Shown here piece after piece: positions 22,186 to 33,531 of a stretch of DNA of 64,000 nucleotides (position 1 is the stretch's first letter; every line of letters starts with the position of its first letter). The notes beneath the pieces are model-generated. The model made no database searches. It was not told where the DNA came from and worked only from the letters and a program-made list of their open reading frames with translations. Position numbers and translations under genes: made by a program. This stretch comes from Rheum nobile (lineage: Eukaryota > Streptophyta > Magnoliopsida > Caryophyllales > Polygonaceae): positions 13,454,001 to 13,518,000 of the forward strand of contig WOAB01000056.1 in NCBI GenBank assembly GCA_027886185.1, given 5' to 3'.

Positions 22186-24545
22186 CTACTCTTCATCTTC
22201 CTCCTCTTCTTCATCTTCCTCATCCTCCTTATCCTCATCCTCTTCATCGTCTCCATTTGGCTCCCGCACACATGATAAAGAAGGATCAAAGCCAGTACGC
22301 TCTTGCACAACACCTCTAGACGTCGGCCTAGTGGGGGAAATGAATACATTTGGAGCGTTGGTCGAAGTAAATAAGGTCGGGGCACTTGAAAACAGTGAAG
22401 ATTCAGCAAACCCACGAAATCCTGAATAAGGGGGCGGAGGTGTAAATGAAGCACCAACAAACTCTGAAAATGTTGGATAAGGGGATAGATGTGTCAACGA
22501 TGGTGCTGATGACATAGGCGGTGGCAGCGGCGAGGACATACGAGGTTGAGGCGACGACAACATAGGCGGTTGTGGCGGCATATAATGATGCGTCATAGAC
22601 GACGATGGGTGTGCAGACGGCCTCGGAAATCCCGAACTGAATGATGCTCCACTCGTATCTTGATGGCGCCAGAAGAAGGATTAGTCGACAGACACTCGAT
22701 TAAGCACATCATTCCCTTGAGTAGACACATATTGTCCCTTAAAAATCAAAATAATTAAAAATGTTAGTATCAATGATAAGTAAGTAGTTTAAAAAGATAT
22801 ATTGTAGACATACTCACCATCATGTACAAGTCTGGAGCCAATGGTTGGTATTGCCCTACCGTTGTACGAGTGTGGGGGCTGATGAATAGACGTGTAATAC
22901 TTTTATACAAATACATGTAATCTTGCTCAACTCTTGAGGGGTCAGGGTCATTTATAGAAGAAACAACTATTAGGTTTGCACACATGTTCCATACTTCTAT
23001 AAATTTTGAATGATATGTGGCCCAGTCTTGTTGATGCTTCTCTCTTCTATCCACATTATGCAATTGTGGATAGTTATCACAACCACCGGGCACATGTTGT
23101 GGATATCCAAATTGCCGCATCAGACGCTCGGGTCGATGCCACTCTACTATGTCAAAGCATATCAAAGGGGCTTGGGTCATCCACACATTAGATCCCGAGC
23201 AACAAATGCCAGAAAGTCTTGCCAATACATCATCCTCGTAAGGTACCCAAATAAACTAGAGAAAAAATAGCGCATTACAATAAAGTAAATAATTTACAGC
23301 TTTTTAATATATTCTTTCGTATGAGAACAATTGCTCTAACCTAATCACCCTGTTGCCAATCCAATACATCTCGGCAGTATGCTAGGCTATGGGGTGTATC
23401 ACCATATGAATATGTACAACCCAACCACCTAAAATGAAAGGAAATTAATAAGCAACTTTTAGGACATTAACAAAAAAATATAGGTAAGGGGTGTTACCTC
23501 AAAGCTAGTGAATCCTGACCAGGCTGAAATTGACCACCAAATGGAGGAGGTTGTGAACTGGCCAACCGACTTGTCTTAGCAAACATCCTATCATTTTTCC
23601 TCTTCTTTTTTGGATCTACCTCGCTTGACGGGACAAAAGTGCATCTTGGCCTTACTATCGGGATTCGCTGCCATGCCCATAACTACATGAACGATATTAA
23701 TGAGTACACTATCTAATAATTATAACTTATATTCAACTTCATTATATACTTGTAGTAAGATTATGGATCCTCCAATTTCATATTTGTTTCTTCCTGCTGC
23801 TCTGCATAATTGTCGATAGAGAAATGCCAAAGTAGCACTTCCCCAACTGTAATTTCCGGCAACTTAGCTCCAAGTCCGCCAACAATGGCAAATAGAGTAG
23901 CTGTAAATCTCCCCCACTAGCATAAGGGAACAACACTCCGCCCATGATCATAAGTATGTACGCCCTAGCATAACATTTCACTGTCTCTTCATCTGCATCT
24001 TCCAGCAAGTGTCGGAAATTGTCCCGTATCCATGAGATTTTCAAAGATGAGCCTTTTAACTTGTTCTCATCATATGTACCGAGGAGACATTGAACCGTGT
24101 GTGGCCAATCATAAGCTGCAGTGCCTGTCACCGTGGGTCCATCCACACGTAGTCCCAACAACACTACAACATCTTGTAGTGTAATCGTCGCCTCACCCAC
24201 AGCCAAGTGAAATGTGTGGGTCTCAGGTCTCCATCTCTCAACCAGTGATGTAATAAGGTCTATATCCATCGTAAAATGTACTGATCCAAGGCGATGTATA
24301 CAATAAAACCTAGCACGTCGAACATAGTCTAACACTCTCTCATGAGGTGGAAACCACCCCCGAAGGTGTTGTCTGGGTGTCAGAGCTAATTTTGTCTGCA
24401 CATAGACACATTACAAGTATATATAAGTAAATGTGAACAAGATGCACAATCAATTAATATCTAACAAATTTACACTTACATAACCTGCATGTGCCCACAC
24501 ATCAGTGGACATGTGCTCATGTTGTCTAGAGAGCACATCAGATGA
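22186..24545 (-). pseudogene. PMD (MAIN-like) gene inside the Mutator-like element, main part
   Basis: A multi-exon minus-strand gene. Exon 1 is split by the CRM-like element (24480-24545 here, the remainder at 33278 onward). Exon 2 (about 23748-24396) encodes TKLALTPRQHLRGWFPPHE, the hallmark LVERWRPETHTFHLAVGEAT and ITLQDVVVLLGL. Later exons encode LWAWQRIPIVRPRC (about 23502-23684), WLGCTYSYGDTPHSLAYCRD (about 23345-23430) and FIWVPYEDDVLARL through ICFDIVEWHRPERLMRQFGY (about 22815-23258). The last exon is proline-rich with a long acidic tail ending at 22186. Defects are a one-base insertion near 23851-23855 (which shifts YSWGSATLAFLYRQLC out of frame), a TAA near 22681, and the retroelement insertion. 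PMD proteins act in the nucleus in gene and transposon silencing. Confidence 0.83.
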
Positions 24546-25412
24546 TGATGTGACCTCGCCTACCATGACAGCTGCAGACGAGGAGGAGGCTATGAGTCTT
24601 AGGTCCTCAGGTCCCATTACTAGAGCACGAGCCAAAGCTATTCAAGCTGCGACTCAATCACTGGTGACCAGACTTGTAGCAGGTCATGGACGTCCAACTA
24701 CAGATGAGGGATCCATTCTGAGTTTAGTGACAGTTGGGACGTCTACACAGTCTGCAGAGATCCCGGACCTTACAGATTAGAAATATTGATCGCTATTCGC
24801 CTAGTTATCGATATTTCTGATTTATGACATTTTTAGTTTTTAGTCCGGATATTATTTATTATTATTTTTAGCATTTTTAAGGTAGTTTAGGAGGTCATTT
24901 TAATACTTAGAATGACCAGCCCCCTTAGAGTAATTTTTAGTGTTTTAATTGTTTTATTTTTAAAACGTTTTGGTTAAGGAAAAGGAAGAGTCTTCATTTT
25001 ACTTAACCTAGCTTTGTAGCCTCCTTTCTCTTTTACGTTGATAATTATAGCTTTTATGTTGAGAGAAAACCTCCATTGAAGCTCCTTCAACGTCACCTTG
25101 AATCACCTAGTCGAGCTTGCTCCTTCGTCATTCTCACATCAAATCCTTTAGATCTAGGTCGAGCGTGCTCCCTTCATCTATTCCGCTTCCAAATCTCCAT
25201 CCTTTTCCAGCCCTAAACTGGCCGTGAACAACTCTTCATCCCTACGGCCATCCCCTTCAAATTCCTATCGCTTCCGCAATCGCTTCCGCCTCGCCGTCGT
25301 CTTGCAATCTCCATCAACGCAGACGCCTATTCAAGGAGTTGCTTCGCCCCACTACGGATTCATCACGATCTCATCCGAGACTTGAGACCTTCTTCATAGC
25401 AAGGTCACATCA
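24546..25412 (+). repeat. 5' LTR of the CRM-like element
   Basis: 867 bp, TG...CA, with terminal palindromic TGATGTGACC / GGTCACATCA. The first 235 bp carry the same ARGTRARAK-like reading frame (SGPITRARAKAIQAATQS) that in the 3' LTR forms the C-terminus of pol. Confidence 0.95.
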
Positions 25413-25414
25413 AC

Positions 25415-25427
25415 TGGCATCAGAGCC
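25415..25427 (+). other. Primer-binding site, tRNA-Met type
   Basis: TGGCATCAGAGCC lies two bases after the 5' LTR and differs by one base from the usual plant TGGTATCAGAGC site complementary to initiator tRNA-Met. Confidence 0.8.
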
Positions 25428-27118
25428 TTCGAATCTGTAAGTCGAATCGATTCCTTGCTTATCACAACCTTATTTTCGTGTCAAAAAATTCCAATTTTTT
25501 TTCCTGCATTTTTCGTGATAATTCTGATTGTTATTATTCAGTTCAGTTTTTAGAGTCAAAAAAATTCAAAATTTTTTTTCCCTTCAAAACCGAATTGATT
25601 CTAAACAAAAATTGGGTGATTTTCTCTAGTTCTTCACGGCTCTAGTGAATTTCGTCCTCAAAAAATTCGTTTGCTTGATTTTTAGAGTTCTTACCTTGTC
25701 CCCTACACACAACAATTGCTTCTTGTGTTGATAAATTGGTGATTGAATTATAGATCTAGATTTGCATGCATATACGTTGAATTGCTGTACTTGACCTATT
25801 TGCCATTAATCTGCATCTTATTTGATCTCTTCGTTTCCCACTTGAATCAATTGAGTGTGTTGGTGTCTAGAATATTTTTTTAAAAAAATTTTGAGTACCG
25901 ATCTGCGCAAGGAGGCATCTTTGAAGAATTTTCACCCTTGAAGATTAGGGTTCTTGAGTTCTTGTTGCAATTTCTCTAATTCAAAAAAAAAAAGGCTGAG
26001 ATCTTTCCTTGTAGAAAAAACCAGATCTGAAGAATTGCCAAAAAAATTATCAATCAAAAAAAAAAAATCAAGGCAATCAAATCCTTGTATTTAGGGAAGG
26101 TTGTTAGGGCTTTGTCCTCGGCGCCTCCAAGCAACCGAAGCCATCAGCGTCGGCGCCCAGCAAGCCGCGCCCGCTCGCGCCCAGCAGCCAAGCTCTTCTA
26201 TCCCGGGTGCCTCCGAACCGGGTTAAAAGCCCCCCGCCCAGCGCAACGAGCACGGCCATCTCTGATCCGGGTTCTTTTCGTGGGTTCCGAAATTTGCAGC
26301 CTACGGAAGGTCTTTGGTATTTTAATTTTTTATTTCTTTCTTTTTGTGTCGATTTCTGCATTCGCTTTTTACAGTTATCCTTCTGACTTTGGTGTGAGTT
26401 ATCCGCTTTTGTTAGTTTACAGCTGCTTAGCCGAGATGCCTAGGTTCACGCCGGATTAATTTCTGTGCCTACCGTTATATCCTGGCGACAGCAGTTGAGG
26501 TTACTGTAGGGGTATTAGATTGCAGGGATCTGAGTCCTTTTATTTTTATTTTTCCTTTTTGTGTCGGTTTCTGCATTCGCTTTTTATAGTTATCCTTCTG
26601 ACTTTGGCGTGAGTTATCCACTTTTGTTAGTTTGCAGCTGCTTAGCCGGGACGCCTAGGTTCACGCCGGATTAAGTTCTGTGCCTACCATTATATCCTGG
26701 CGACAGCAGTTGAGGTTTCTGTAGGGGTATTAGAGTGCAGGAGCTTTTTGTGAGAAAAGCCGAACTTAGGTGGCAACGGTGAAGAGATATAGGGTGCACA
26801 AAGCCAAAATAAGGTAATCGTTGCCCTATCGTTCTTGATTCATTTACCATTTCCTCTCTCACTCACTGTCTTGGCTGTTATAGTCTTGTTGGCATATCTA
26901 GGCTTATATTGCTGCAATTTATATCTACAATTTGTTTGCTGAGTTATCGCTGCATTTTGTAATTGTTGTGTGATTATCCTTAGCCTTCCCGCCCTCACGG
27001 CCATATCAGCCTTGCTTTCAGTTGTGATATCTTGGTAGTTCGACTTCTCTTTCGTTTCTGTTGCTTTGTTTTTGTTTTTCCTTTGCTCTGTTGGGGTTTC
27101 TGTTGTCTTTTCAGGATA
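25428..27118 (+). other. Long leader of the CRM-like element with 215-bp tandem duplication
   Basis: 1.7 kb between primer site and gag without a convincing gene. The segment starting at 26341 (TTTTTGTGTCGATTTCTGCA) repeats at 26556 (one-base difference in that stretch), a tandem duplication of about 215 bp covering roughly 26335-26765. A GC-rich patch at 26115-26270 and a pyrimidine tract ending TTTTCAGG just before the gag ATG (27119) could reflect a spliced leader, but this is untested. Confidence 0.6.
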
Positions 27119-29055
27119 ATGGTGAACTCCAATGACGGACAGGATACGGGTCGGGTCGATCAACTGGCTAATGCCATAGAGCTTTTGGTGGCCAATCAGC
27201 AACGATCCGATGCCGCCATTCAGAGCAACGCGGCTGCCATCGCACGTTCCGATGAACGTTCCGAAGCCAATTTTGCAGCCCTGCGTGACATGCTCAGTAG
27301 AGTGATGCCGTCTCCGTCACCGAACCAGCGTGACGACCAGAGTACCCTAGCCCAGAAGCAGAAAAAGGGCAAGGGCGTTCTGATATCCGATCCTCCTACG
27401 CAGCCTCCGCGGAAAGGATCACAGAAAGAAAGTAGCGCGTCGAAGAAGAAGGTGCGCTCCAAATCAGCCCAGTTGACAATTCCTGAACACAACTCTCAGG
27501 ACGAGGACGAGCAGGACGATGATGAGTCATCTTCAGAGGAGGATGAACAGGTCGATGACAGTGCCGTCAGACGCCAGAGCAGACGCACAAACCCACATGC
27601 TTCCACCAAGAAGCAAGGGAAACCCTCCATAGCTCGTCCAAGTCGACACCAGGTAAATTCTGAAACCTTCAATGTCCATTCTTTTGCTGACCATCAGAGT
27701 ACTGTTTCTCCTGTTGAGTCAGATTCAGATGAAGGGTTCAAGGAATTTGACCTTGAGGATGAGGAAGAAGGGGCCTATGGGTTTTCTGCAGGTTATCACC
27801 CACCCCTACAGGACCCACCAGAGCAGCAGTTTCATCGTACAGGTTGGGTTCCTCCTCCACAACAGCCACAAAATCAGGCTGCTTATTACGCTGCACAGGG
27901 TCATCCACAGCAATATCAGCAGCAGCGTGTTGCCGGTCCTCCACGAGCGCAGCGACGGCGACAACTACCAGTTGGACAGTAGCGGCAGGGGCTTCCACCG
28001 CAGAATTTCTATGCTCCAGCTGTAGGACAACAACGATACCCACCCCCAGCTACGTATCGCCAAGAAATTAAGGTGAAAATCGAACCCTTCCTTGATACTT
28101 ATGATCCTTCTACTTTCATAGATTGGTTGCAGAGTACCTGCCATGTTCTTCAACACTATCAATATGAGGAGCATGCGAAGGTGGAGATCGTCACCTTGCA
28201 TTTCCAAGGAGCAGCGCGCACCTGGTGGAACCGACTGGTCCAACAGCAGGCACGCATGGGGTGGCCACCTGTGACAGAGTGGCAACAGCTAGTGGCGCTC
28301 ATGACGTGCAAGTACGTGCCGACGACATACCGAGAGGATATGAAGACAACCATTGGACTTGCTACTCAGGGTCGTGATATGCCACAGGAGTTCTTTGCTC
28401 GCTTAGAAGACATGTACTTCAAGGCCGGGGTAAGTGTTACTCCCTCTACTCTACGTACACGTTTTGTAACGGGTTTGTCACAGCCGTACAGGGATCAGGT
28501 TGACGTTCTGCCAATCCGAGACCTCAACAACGTAGTACATACTGCGCAGAAGCTCTATCTTCAAGCGCAAAGACGTCGACAGCAGACTTGGCAGTCTTCG
28601 TCTTCTCCCGCACCAAGGTATACCTTGAATCCTGTCAATTCTTATCGCACTAACTCTTCTTCTAGTTCTGTGCCTAGACAGGATCGCACAGGTATTGCGT
28701 CTTCTACGACGCCGCGGCCGGCGCCCCCTTCTTCTGCGCGCCGACAGCCATCGGCCTCTGCTGAGACAGGCCGTACAGATCGTTCTAGCGATATAGAGTG
28801 TTACAGATGTGGTGGACGAGGACACTATCGGAAGGACTGCCCTAATCAGAAGCGTGTCCTCTACTCCGCCCACACTGCAGACTACGAGAGCCTTTTGGAT
28901 GAAGAGGAGAACGTCCCAGAGGAGTCTGCAGAGCTGACTGATGAGGTGATCAGGCCGGGCGACCATGATACAGAAGTCATGCATTATGCCTTGGTCACCA
29001 GACGCGTCCTCAGCGTTAAGGAAGGAGGTCCACTTGACCAAAGGGGGAATCTGTT
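27119..29055 (+). pseudogene. Gag of the CRM-like element, one in-frame stop
   Basis: ATG at 27119. The N-terminus (MVNSNDGQDTGRVDQLANAI) is followed by a long acidic and Gln/Pro-rich region. The capsid-like domain lies near 28070-28560 (FIDWLQ, ARTWWNRL, EFFARLEDMYFKAG), and a CCHC zinc knuckle CYRCGGRGHYRKDC near 28800-28840. A TAG at 27980-27982 interrupts an otherwise continuous frame, so full Gag cannot be made without readthrough. CAG to TAG is the simplest change. Confidence 0.88.
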
Positions 29056-32000
29056 TCATTCCCGGTGTCGTATGAAGAATGCGTCACTGAGTCTGATAAT
29101 TGATGGAGGGTCGTGCTGCAACATTATAAATGAGAGAGTCGTCCGCGACTTCAATCTTCAGACGCAACCACATCCTCAGCCCTATGGTCTATAGTGGATT
29201 TCAGACCAACCCGGTAACAATGTCTCTTTACAGTGTCCCGTTACTTTTTTCATAGGACCATTTATAGACACTGTTTTGTGCGATGTTACCGCCATGGATG
29301 CCACCCATATTATGTTAGGGCGTCCTTGGCTATTTGACCGTCGCGTCTTCCATGATGGGTTTTTGAACAGTTACATGTTCACTCACCATGGAAAGCGCAT
29401 GACGCTCTTACCTATGACTCCGAATGAGATTTTACAGGACCATGCTATTAGACAGAGGAACAAGGCTATACAGGCTGCAAAGGACAACGGAAAACCCCCT
29501 CCAGAGTCCCCTACAGCTTTCCAGCAGAGTTCCCTACAACTTCCTACAGCATCTTCTTCGGGTACCCAGGGCACTTCAGAACAGGGCGCTGTAAAGGGTT
29601 CTGCTCATCAGAAGGGTGGCAAAGGTAGTTCTGCGCTGAAAGGCACTTGTGAGCAGCGACTTCTCTTGGCGCGACGCCAGAAGGTTTCCGACGTCATCCA
29701 AGGCAAGTCTCCCTGTTTCCTACTCATTGCTCTTCCTACTGCCCTACCTGTTTCAGAGTCCGCACTCCCCTCTTGTATTTTGTCTGTTTTGCAGGAGTTT
29801 CAGGATGTGCTGTCGGACGAGTTGCCAGATGGTCTTCCACCACTTCGTGGCATTGAGCACCAGATCGATTTTGTTCCGGGAGCTACTCTTCCCAACCGAG
29901 CTGCCTACAGAACTTTTCCAGAGGAAACAAAGGAGTTGCAAAAGCAGGTGCAGGAACTGTTAGAGAAGGGGTATGTGCGCGAGTCTTTTAGCCCGTGCGC
30001 TGTTCCCGTCATATTGGTGCCTAAGAAGGACGGTTCTTGGAGGATGTGCATGGATTGCCGTGCCATCAACCAGATCACCGTCAAATACAGACATCCCATT
30101 CCTCGCCTCGACGACATGCTTGACGAGCTACATGGAGCGCAGTTCTTCAACAAGATTGATCTGAAGAGCGGCTATCATCAGATTCGCATGAAGGAGGGGG
30201 ACGAGTGGAAGACTGCTTTCAAGACGAAGTATGGTCTGTATGAGTGGCTCGTCATGCCATTTGGACTGACCAATGCTCCTTCTACGTTCATGAGACTGAT
30301 GAACCATGTCTTGAGAGCTTTTCTGGGTAAGTTTGTAGTTGTCTATTTTGATGATATTCTTATTTACTCCAGGACTTTAGATGACCATGCTGAGCATCTT
30401 CGCCTTGTTTTAGAGTGTTTGAGAGTAGAGAGCTTATACGCCAATCTTGGCAAGTGTGTATTCTGTTCTCCTTCTACAAACTTCCTAGGTTTCGTCGTCA
30501 GCAAGGACGGCCTACAGGTGGATGCAGAAAAGATCTGCGCTATCCAGGAGTGGCCGACGCCCGCTACTCCTACTCAGGTACGTTCGTTTTTGGGTTTGGC
30601 TGGTTTTTATCGACGGTTTGTTCATGATTTCAGCACTATAGCCGCCCCATTACACGAGTTGACCAAGAAGGCCGCGTCTATCACTTGGCTTCCACGGCAT
30701 GATGTTGCTTTTACCGCCCTGAAGGATGCCTTGTGCCGCGCGCCGTTGCTGCAGCTTCCTGACTTCACCCGTCGGTTCGAGGTGGAATGCGACGCTTCTA
30801 ATTTCGACATCGGAGGTGTCTTGCTTCAGGAGAAGAGGCCGATTGCCTACTTTTCAGAGAAGCTGTCAGGTGCACAGCTGAACTACCCGACGTATGACAA
30901 GGAGTTGTACGCGCTGATTCGGGTTCTGAAGACGTGGCAACACTATCTGTGGCCTGTAGAGTTCGTGATTTACTCAGATCATGCAGCTCTTAGTTATCTG
31001 CGCAGCCAGACGACTCTTAGCAGACGCCACGCTCGCTGGGTTGAGTTCATGGAGACGTTCCCCTATCTCATTGTTCACAAGAAAGGTAAGGAGAATGTGG
31101 TAGCCGACGCCCTTTCTCGCAGGTACGTCCTCATTACTCAGCTACAGTCTCAGTTATTTGGGTTTGCATTGCTCAAGGATCTTTATGCTGTTGATCCTTT
31201 CTTTTCTACATTCTTTGAGCAATGTAAATCCACTGGTCGTGAACATGCTACGTATTTCCTTGATGACGGCTTTCTGTACAAAGGTGGGAAGCTTTGCATT
31301 CCTTCATCCTCTGTCAGAAATTTGCTGATTGAGGAAGCAAATAGTCGTGGTCACTTTGGCGTGTCTAAGACGCTGGCATCACTTCGCGAGCACTTCTTCT
31401 GGCCTAAGATGGCCAACAATGTTACGAAGTATTGTCAGAGTTGTGTGACATGCCATAAGGCTAAGGCCAGGTCTAGTCCGCATGGTCTCTACACGCCTCT
31501 GCCGATTCCAGCTGGCCCGTGGGAAGATCTTTCCATGGATTTTATCACTGGGTTACCTATGTCTCAGCGTGGTAGAGATTCTATATTTGTGGTCGTAGAC
31601 AGGTTCTCTAAGATGGCACACTTCATTGCTTGTAAGAACACTAGTAACGCCACTGACGTTGCTACTCTTTTCTTCGACAATGTCGTGAGACTGCACGGTA
31701 TTCCGCGCACTATTGTTAGTGATCGGGACACCAAGTTCGTCTGCCATTTCTGGAGAACCTTGTGGGGTAAGCTCGGTACTAAACTCCTATTTTCTACGAG
31801 CTACCACCCACAGACGGATGGTCAGACAGAGGTGACCAACCGCACTCTTGGAGCCCTCCTTCGGACGGTTCTGAAGAGTAACCCACGCAGGTGGGAGGAC
31901 TTACTGTCTACTGTGGAGTTTTCTTATAACAGGTGCAGGCACAACGCGACTAAACTGACCCCGTTCGAAGTTGTCTATGGACGGAACCCGCTGACGCCGC

Positions 32001-32645
32001 TGGACTTGACTCCGTATCCTAGGAAGGACAGACAGCACCACAGCTGACAGATTGGCCGATCACATCAAGGAACTGCACACTCGGACGCGCAACCAGCTGG
32101 AGCGCAGAGCAGCACAGTATGCGGCCCAGAAGAACAAAGGACGACGCAGGATTGTCTTTGCTCCTGGCGACTTGGTTTGGCTTCACTTGAGGAAGGAACG
32201 TTTTCCTTCCAACCGCAAGTCTAAGCTCGACCAAATGGGTGATGGACTATTCCGTGTTGTCAAGGCCATCAATGACAACGCCTACCAGCTAGAGCTCCCA
32301 GACAAGTATGGTGTTCACCCAACCTTCAATGTTGCTGATCTATCACCGTATGTGGAGCCAGAGTATGATGAGGGTGAAGCGGGGACGCTTCACACTCAAG
32401 TGGGGGAGGATGATGTGACCTCGCCTACCATGACAGTTGCAGACGAGGAGGAGGCTATGAGTCTTAGGTCATCAGGTCCCATTACTAGAGCACGAGCCAA
32501 AGCTATTCAAGCTGCGACTCAATCACTGGTGACCAGACTCGTAGCAGGTCATGGACGTCCAACTACAGATGAGGGATCCATTCTGAGTTTAGTGACAGTT
32601 GGGACGTCTACACAGTCTGCAGAGATCCCGGACCTTACAGATTAG
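29056..32645 (+). pseudogene. Pol of the CRM-like element (protease-RT-RNaseH-integrase), broken
   Basis: Continues the gag frame. Protease motif LSLIIDGGSCCN (about 29087) is followed by a TAG stop at 29192-29194 where relatives have Gln-Trp. RT includes YFDDILIYS at 30344-30370 and FNKIDLKSGYHQI upstream. RNase H includes FEVECDASNF (about 30777) and YSDHAALSYL. The integrase HHCC zinc region is near 31350-31460, and the DDE core includes SMDFITGLP, IVSDRDTKF and TDGQTEVTNR (31534-31840). A one-base shift near 32025 moves the frame before ADRLADHIKELH. The C-terminus (VHPTFNVADLSPYVEPEYDE, SGPITRARAK) ends at 32645, 235 bp inside the 3' LTR. The protein would be made as a Gag-Pol polyprotein in cytoplasmic particles; integrase acts in the nucleus. 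Confidence 0.92.
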
Positions 32646-33277
32646 AAATATTGATCGCTATTCGCCTAGTTATCGATATTTCTGATTTATGACATTTTTA
32701 GTTTTTAGTCCGGATATTATTTATTATTATTTTCAGCATTTTTAAGGGAGTTTAGGAGGTCATTTTAATACTTAGAATGACCAGCCCCCTAAGAGTAATT
32801 TTTAGTGTTTTAACTGTTTTATTTTTAAAACGTTTTGGTTAAGGAAAAGGAAGAGTCTTCCTTTTACTTAACCTAGCTTTGTAGCCTCCCTTCTCTTTTA
32901 CGTTGATAATTATAGCTTTTATGTTGAGAGAAAACCTCCATTGAAGCTCCTTCAACGTCACCTTGAATCACCTAGTCGAGCTTGCTCCTTCGTCATTCTC
33001 ACATCAAATCATTTAGATCTAGGTCGAGCGTGCTCCCTTCATCTATTCCGCTTCCAAATCTCCATCCTTTTCCAGCCCTAAACTGGCCGTGAACAACTCT
33101 TCATCCCTACGGCCATCCCCTTCAAATTCCTATCGCTTCCGCAATCGCTTCCGCCTCGTCGTCGTCTTGCAATCTCCATCAACGCAGACGCCTATTCAAG
33201 GAGTTGCTTCGCCCCACTACGGATTCATCACGATCTCATCCGAGACTTGAGACCTTCTTCATAGCAAGGTCATATCA
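32411..33277 (+). repeat. 3' LTR of the CRM-like element
   Basis: 867 bp, preceded directly by the polypurine tract at 32398-32410. Ends CATATCA, where the 5' copy ends CACATCA. Followed at once by the GATGA target duplicate. Confidence 0.95.
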
Positions 33278-33345
33278 GATGACAATGGACCCGGGACAAT
33301 CTCCATGTCGTAGTCAATGCATTGGCTTTGCAAGTAGAGAAAAAA
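33278..33345 (-). pseudogene. PMD gene of the Mutator-like element, 5' part of exon 1
   Basis: On the minus strand it reads DYDMEIVPGPLSSD and joins, after removal of the CRM-like element and one GATGA copy, to DVLSRQHEHMSTDVWAHAGY at 24480-24545. The typical PMD-protein start (PGP...S.L..Q..H....VW.G) spans the join. The upstream start codon is uncertain. Confidence 0.65.
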
Positions 33346-33531
33346 TGGTTATAGGTGCAACAAAATAACATATCAAACTGAAAATGATCCTGCAATGTTC
33401 ATTACATAAACAACGATAAACAACATCTAATGCAAAATGATACATTGATACAAACAACACCATCTTGTCCACATACATCAATACAAATGCCACATTAATA
33501 CAACCAACATGATAAAAAAAGCAAACTAATC
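33346..33531. other. Short AT-rich spacer between PMD and transposase genes
   Basis: No gene seen. Probably the 3' flank of the transposase and the promoter/leader of the PMD gene, both on the minus strand. Confidence 0.4.

Larger units (their letters stand above)
24546..33277 (+). mobile_element. Ty3/gypsy retrotransposon, CRM-like chromovirus
   Basis: Both LTRs are 867 bp (24546-25412 and 32411-33277), beginning TGATGTGACCTC and ending AAGGTCACATCA or AAGGTCATATCA. A perfect 5-bp duplication GATGA flanks the element (24541-24545 and 33278-33282). The primer site TGGCATCAGAGCC resembles the initiator tRNA-Met site, and the polypurine tract AAGTGGGGGAGGA precedes the 3' LTR. About a dozen base differences separate the LTRs by eye, so the insertion is fairly young. 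Gag, protease, RT, RNase H and integrase are present in canonical gypsy order. No chromodomain is seen and the pol frame runs into the 3' LTR, both of which suggest the CRM clade, known for centromere targeting. The clade call needs a tree. Confidence 0.93.
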
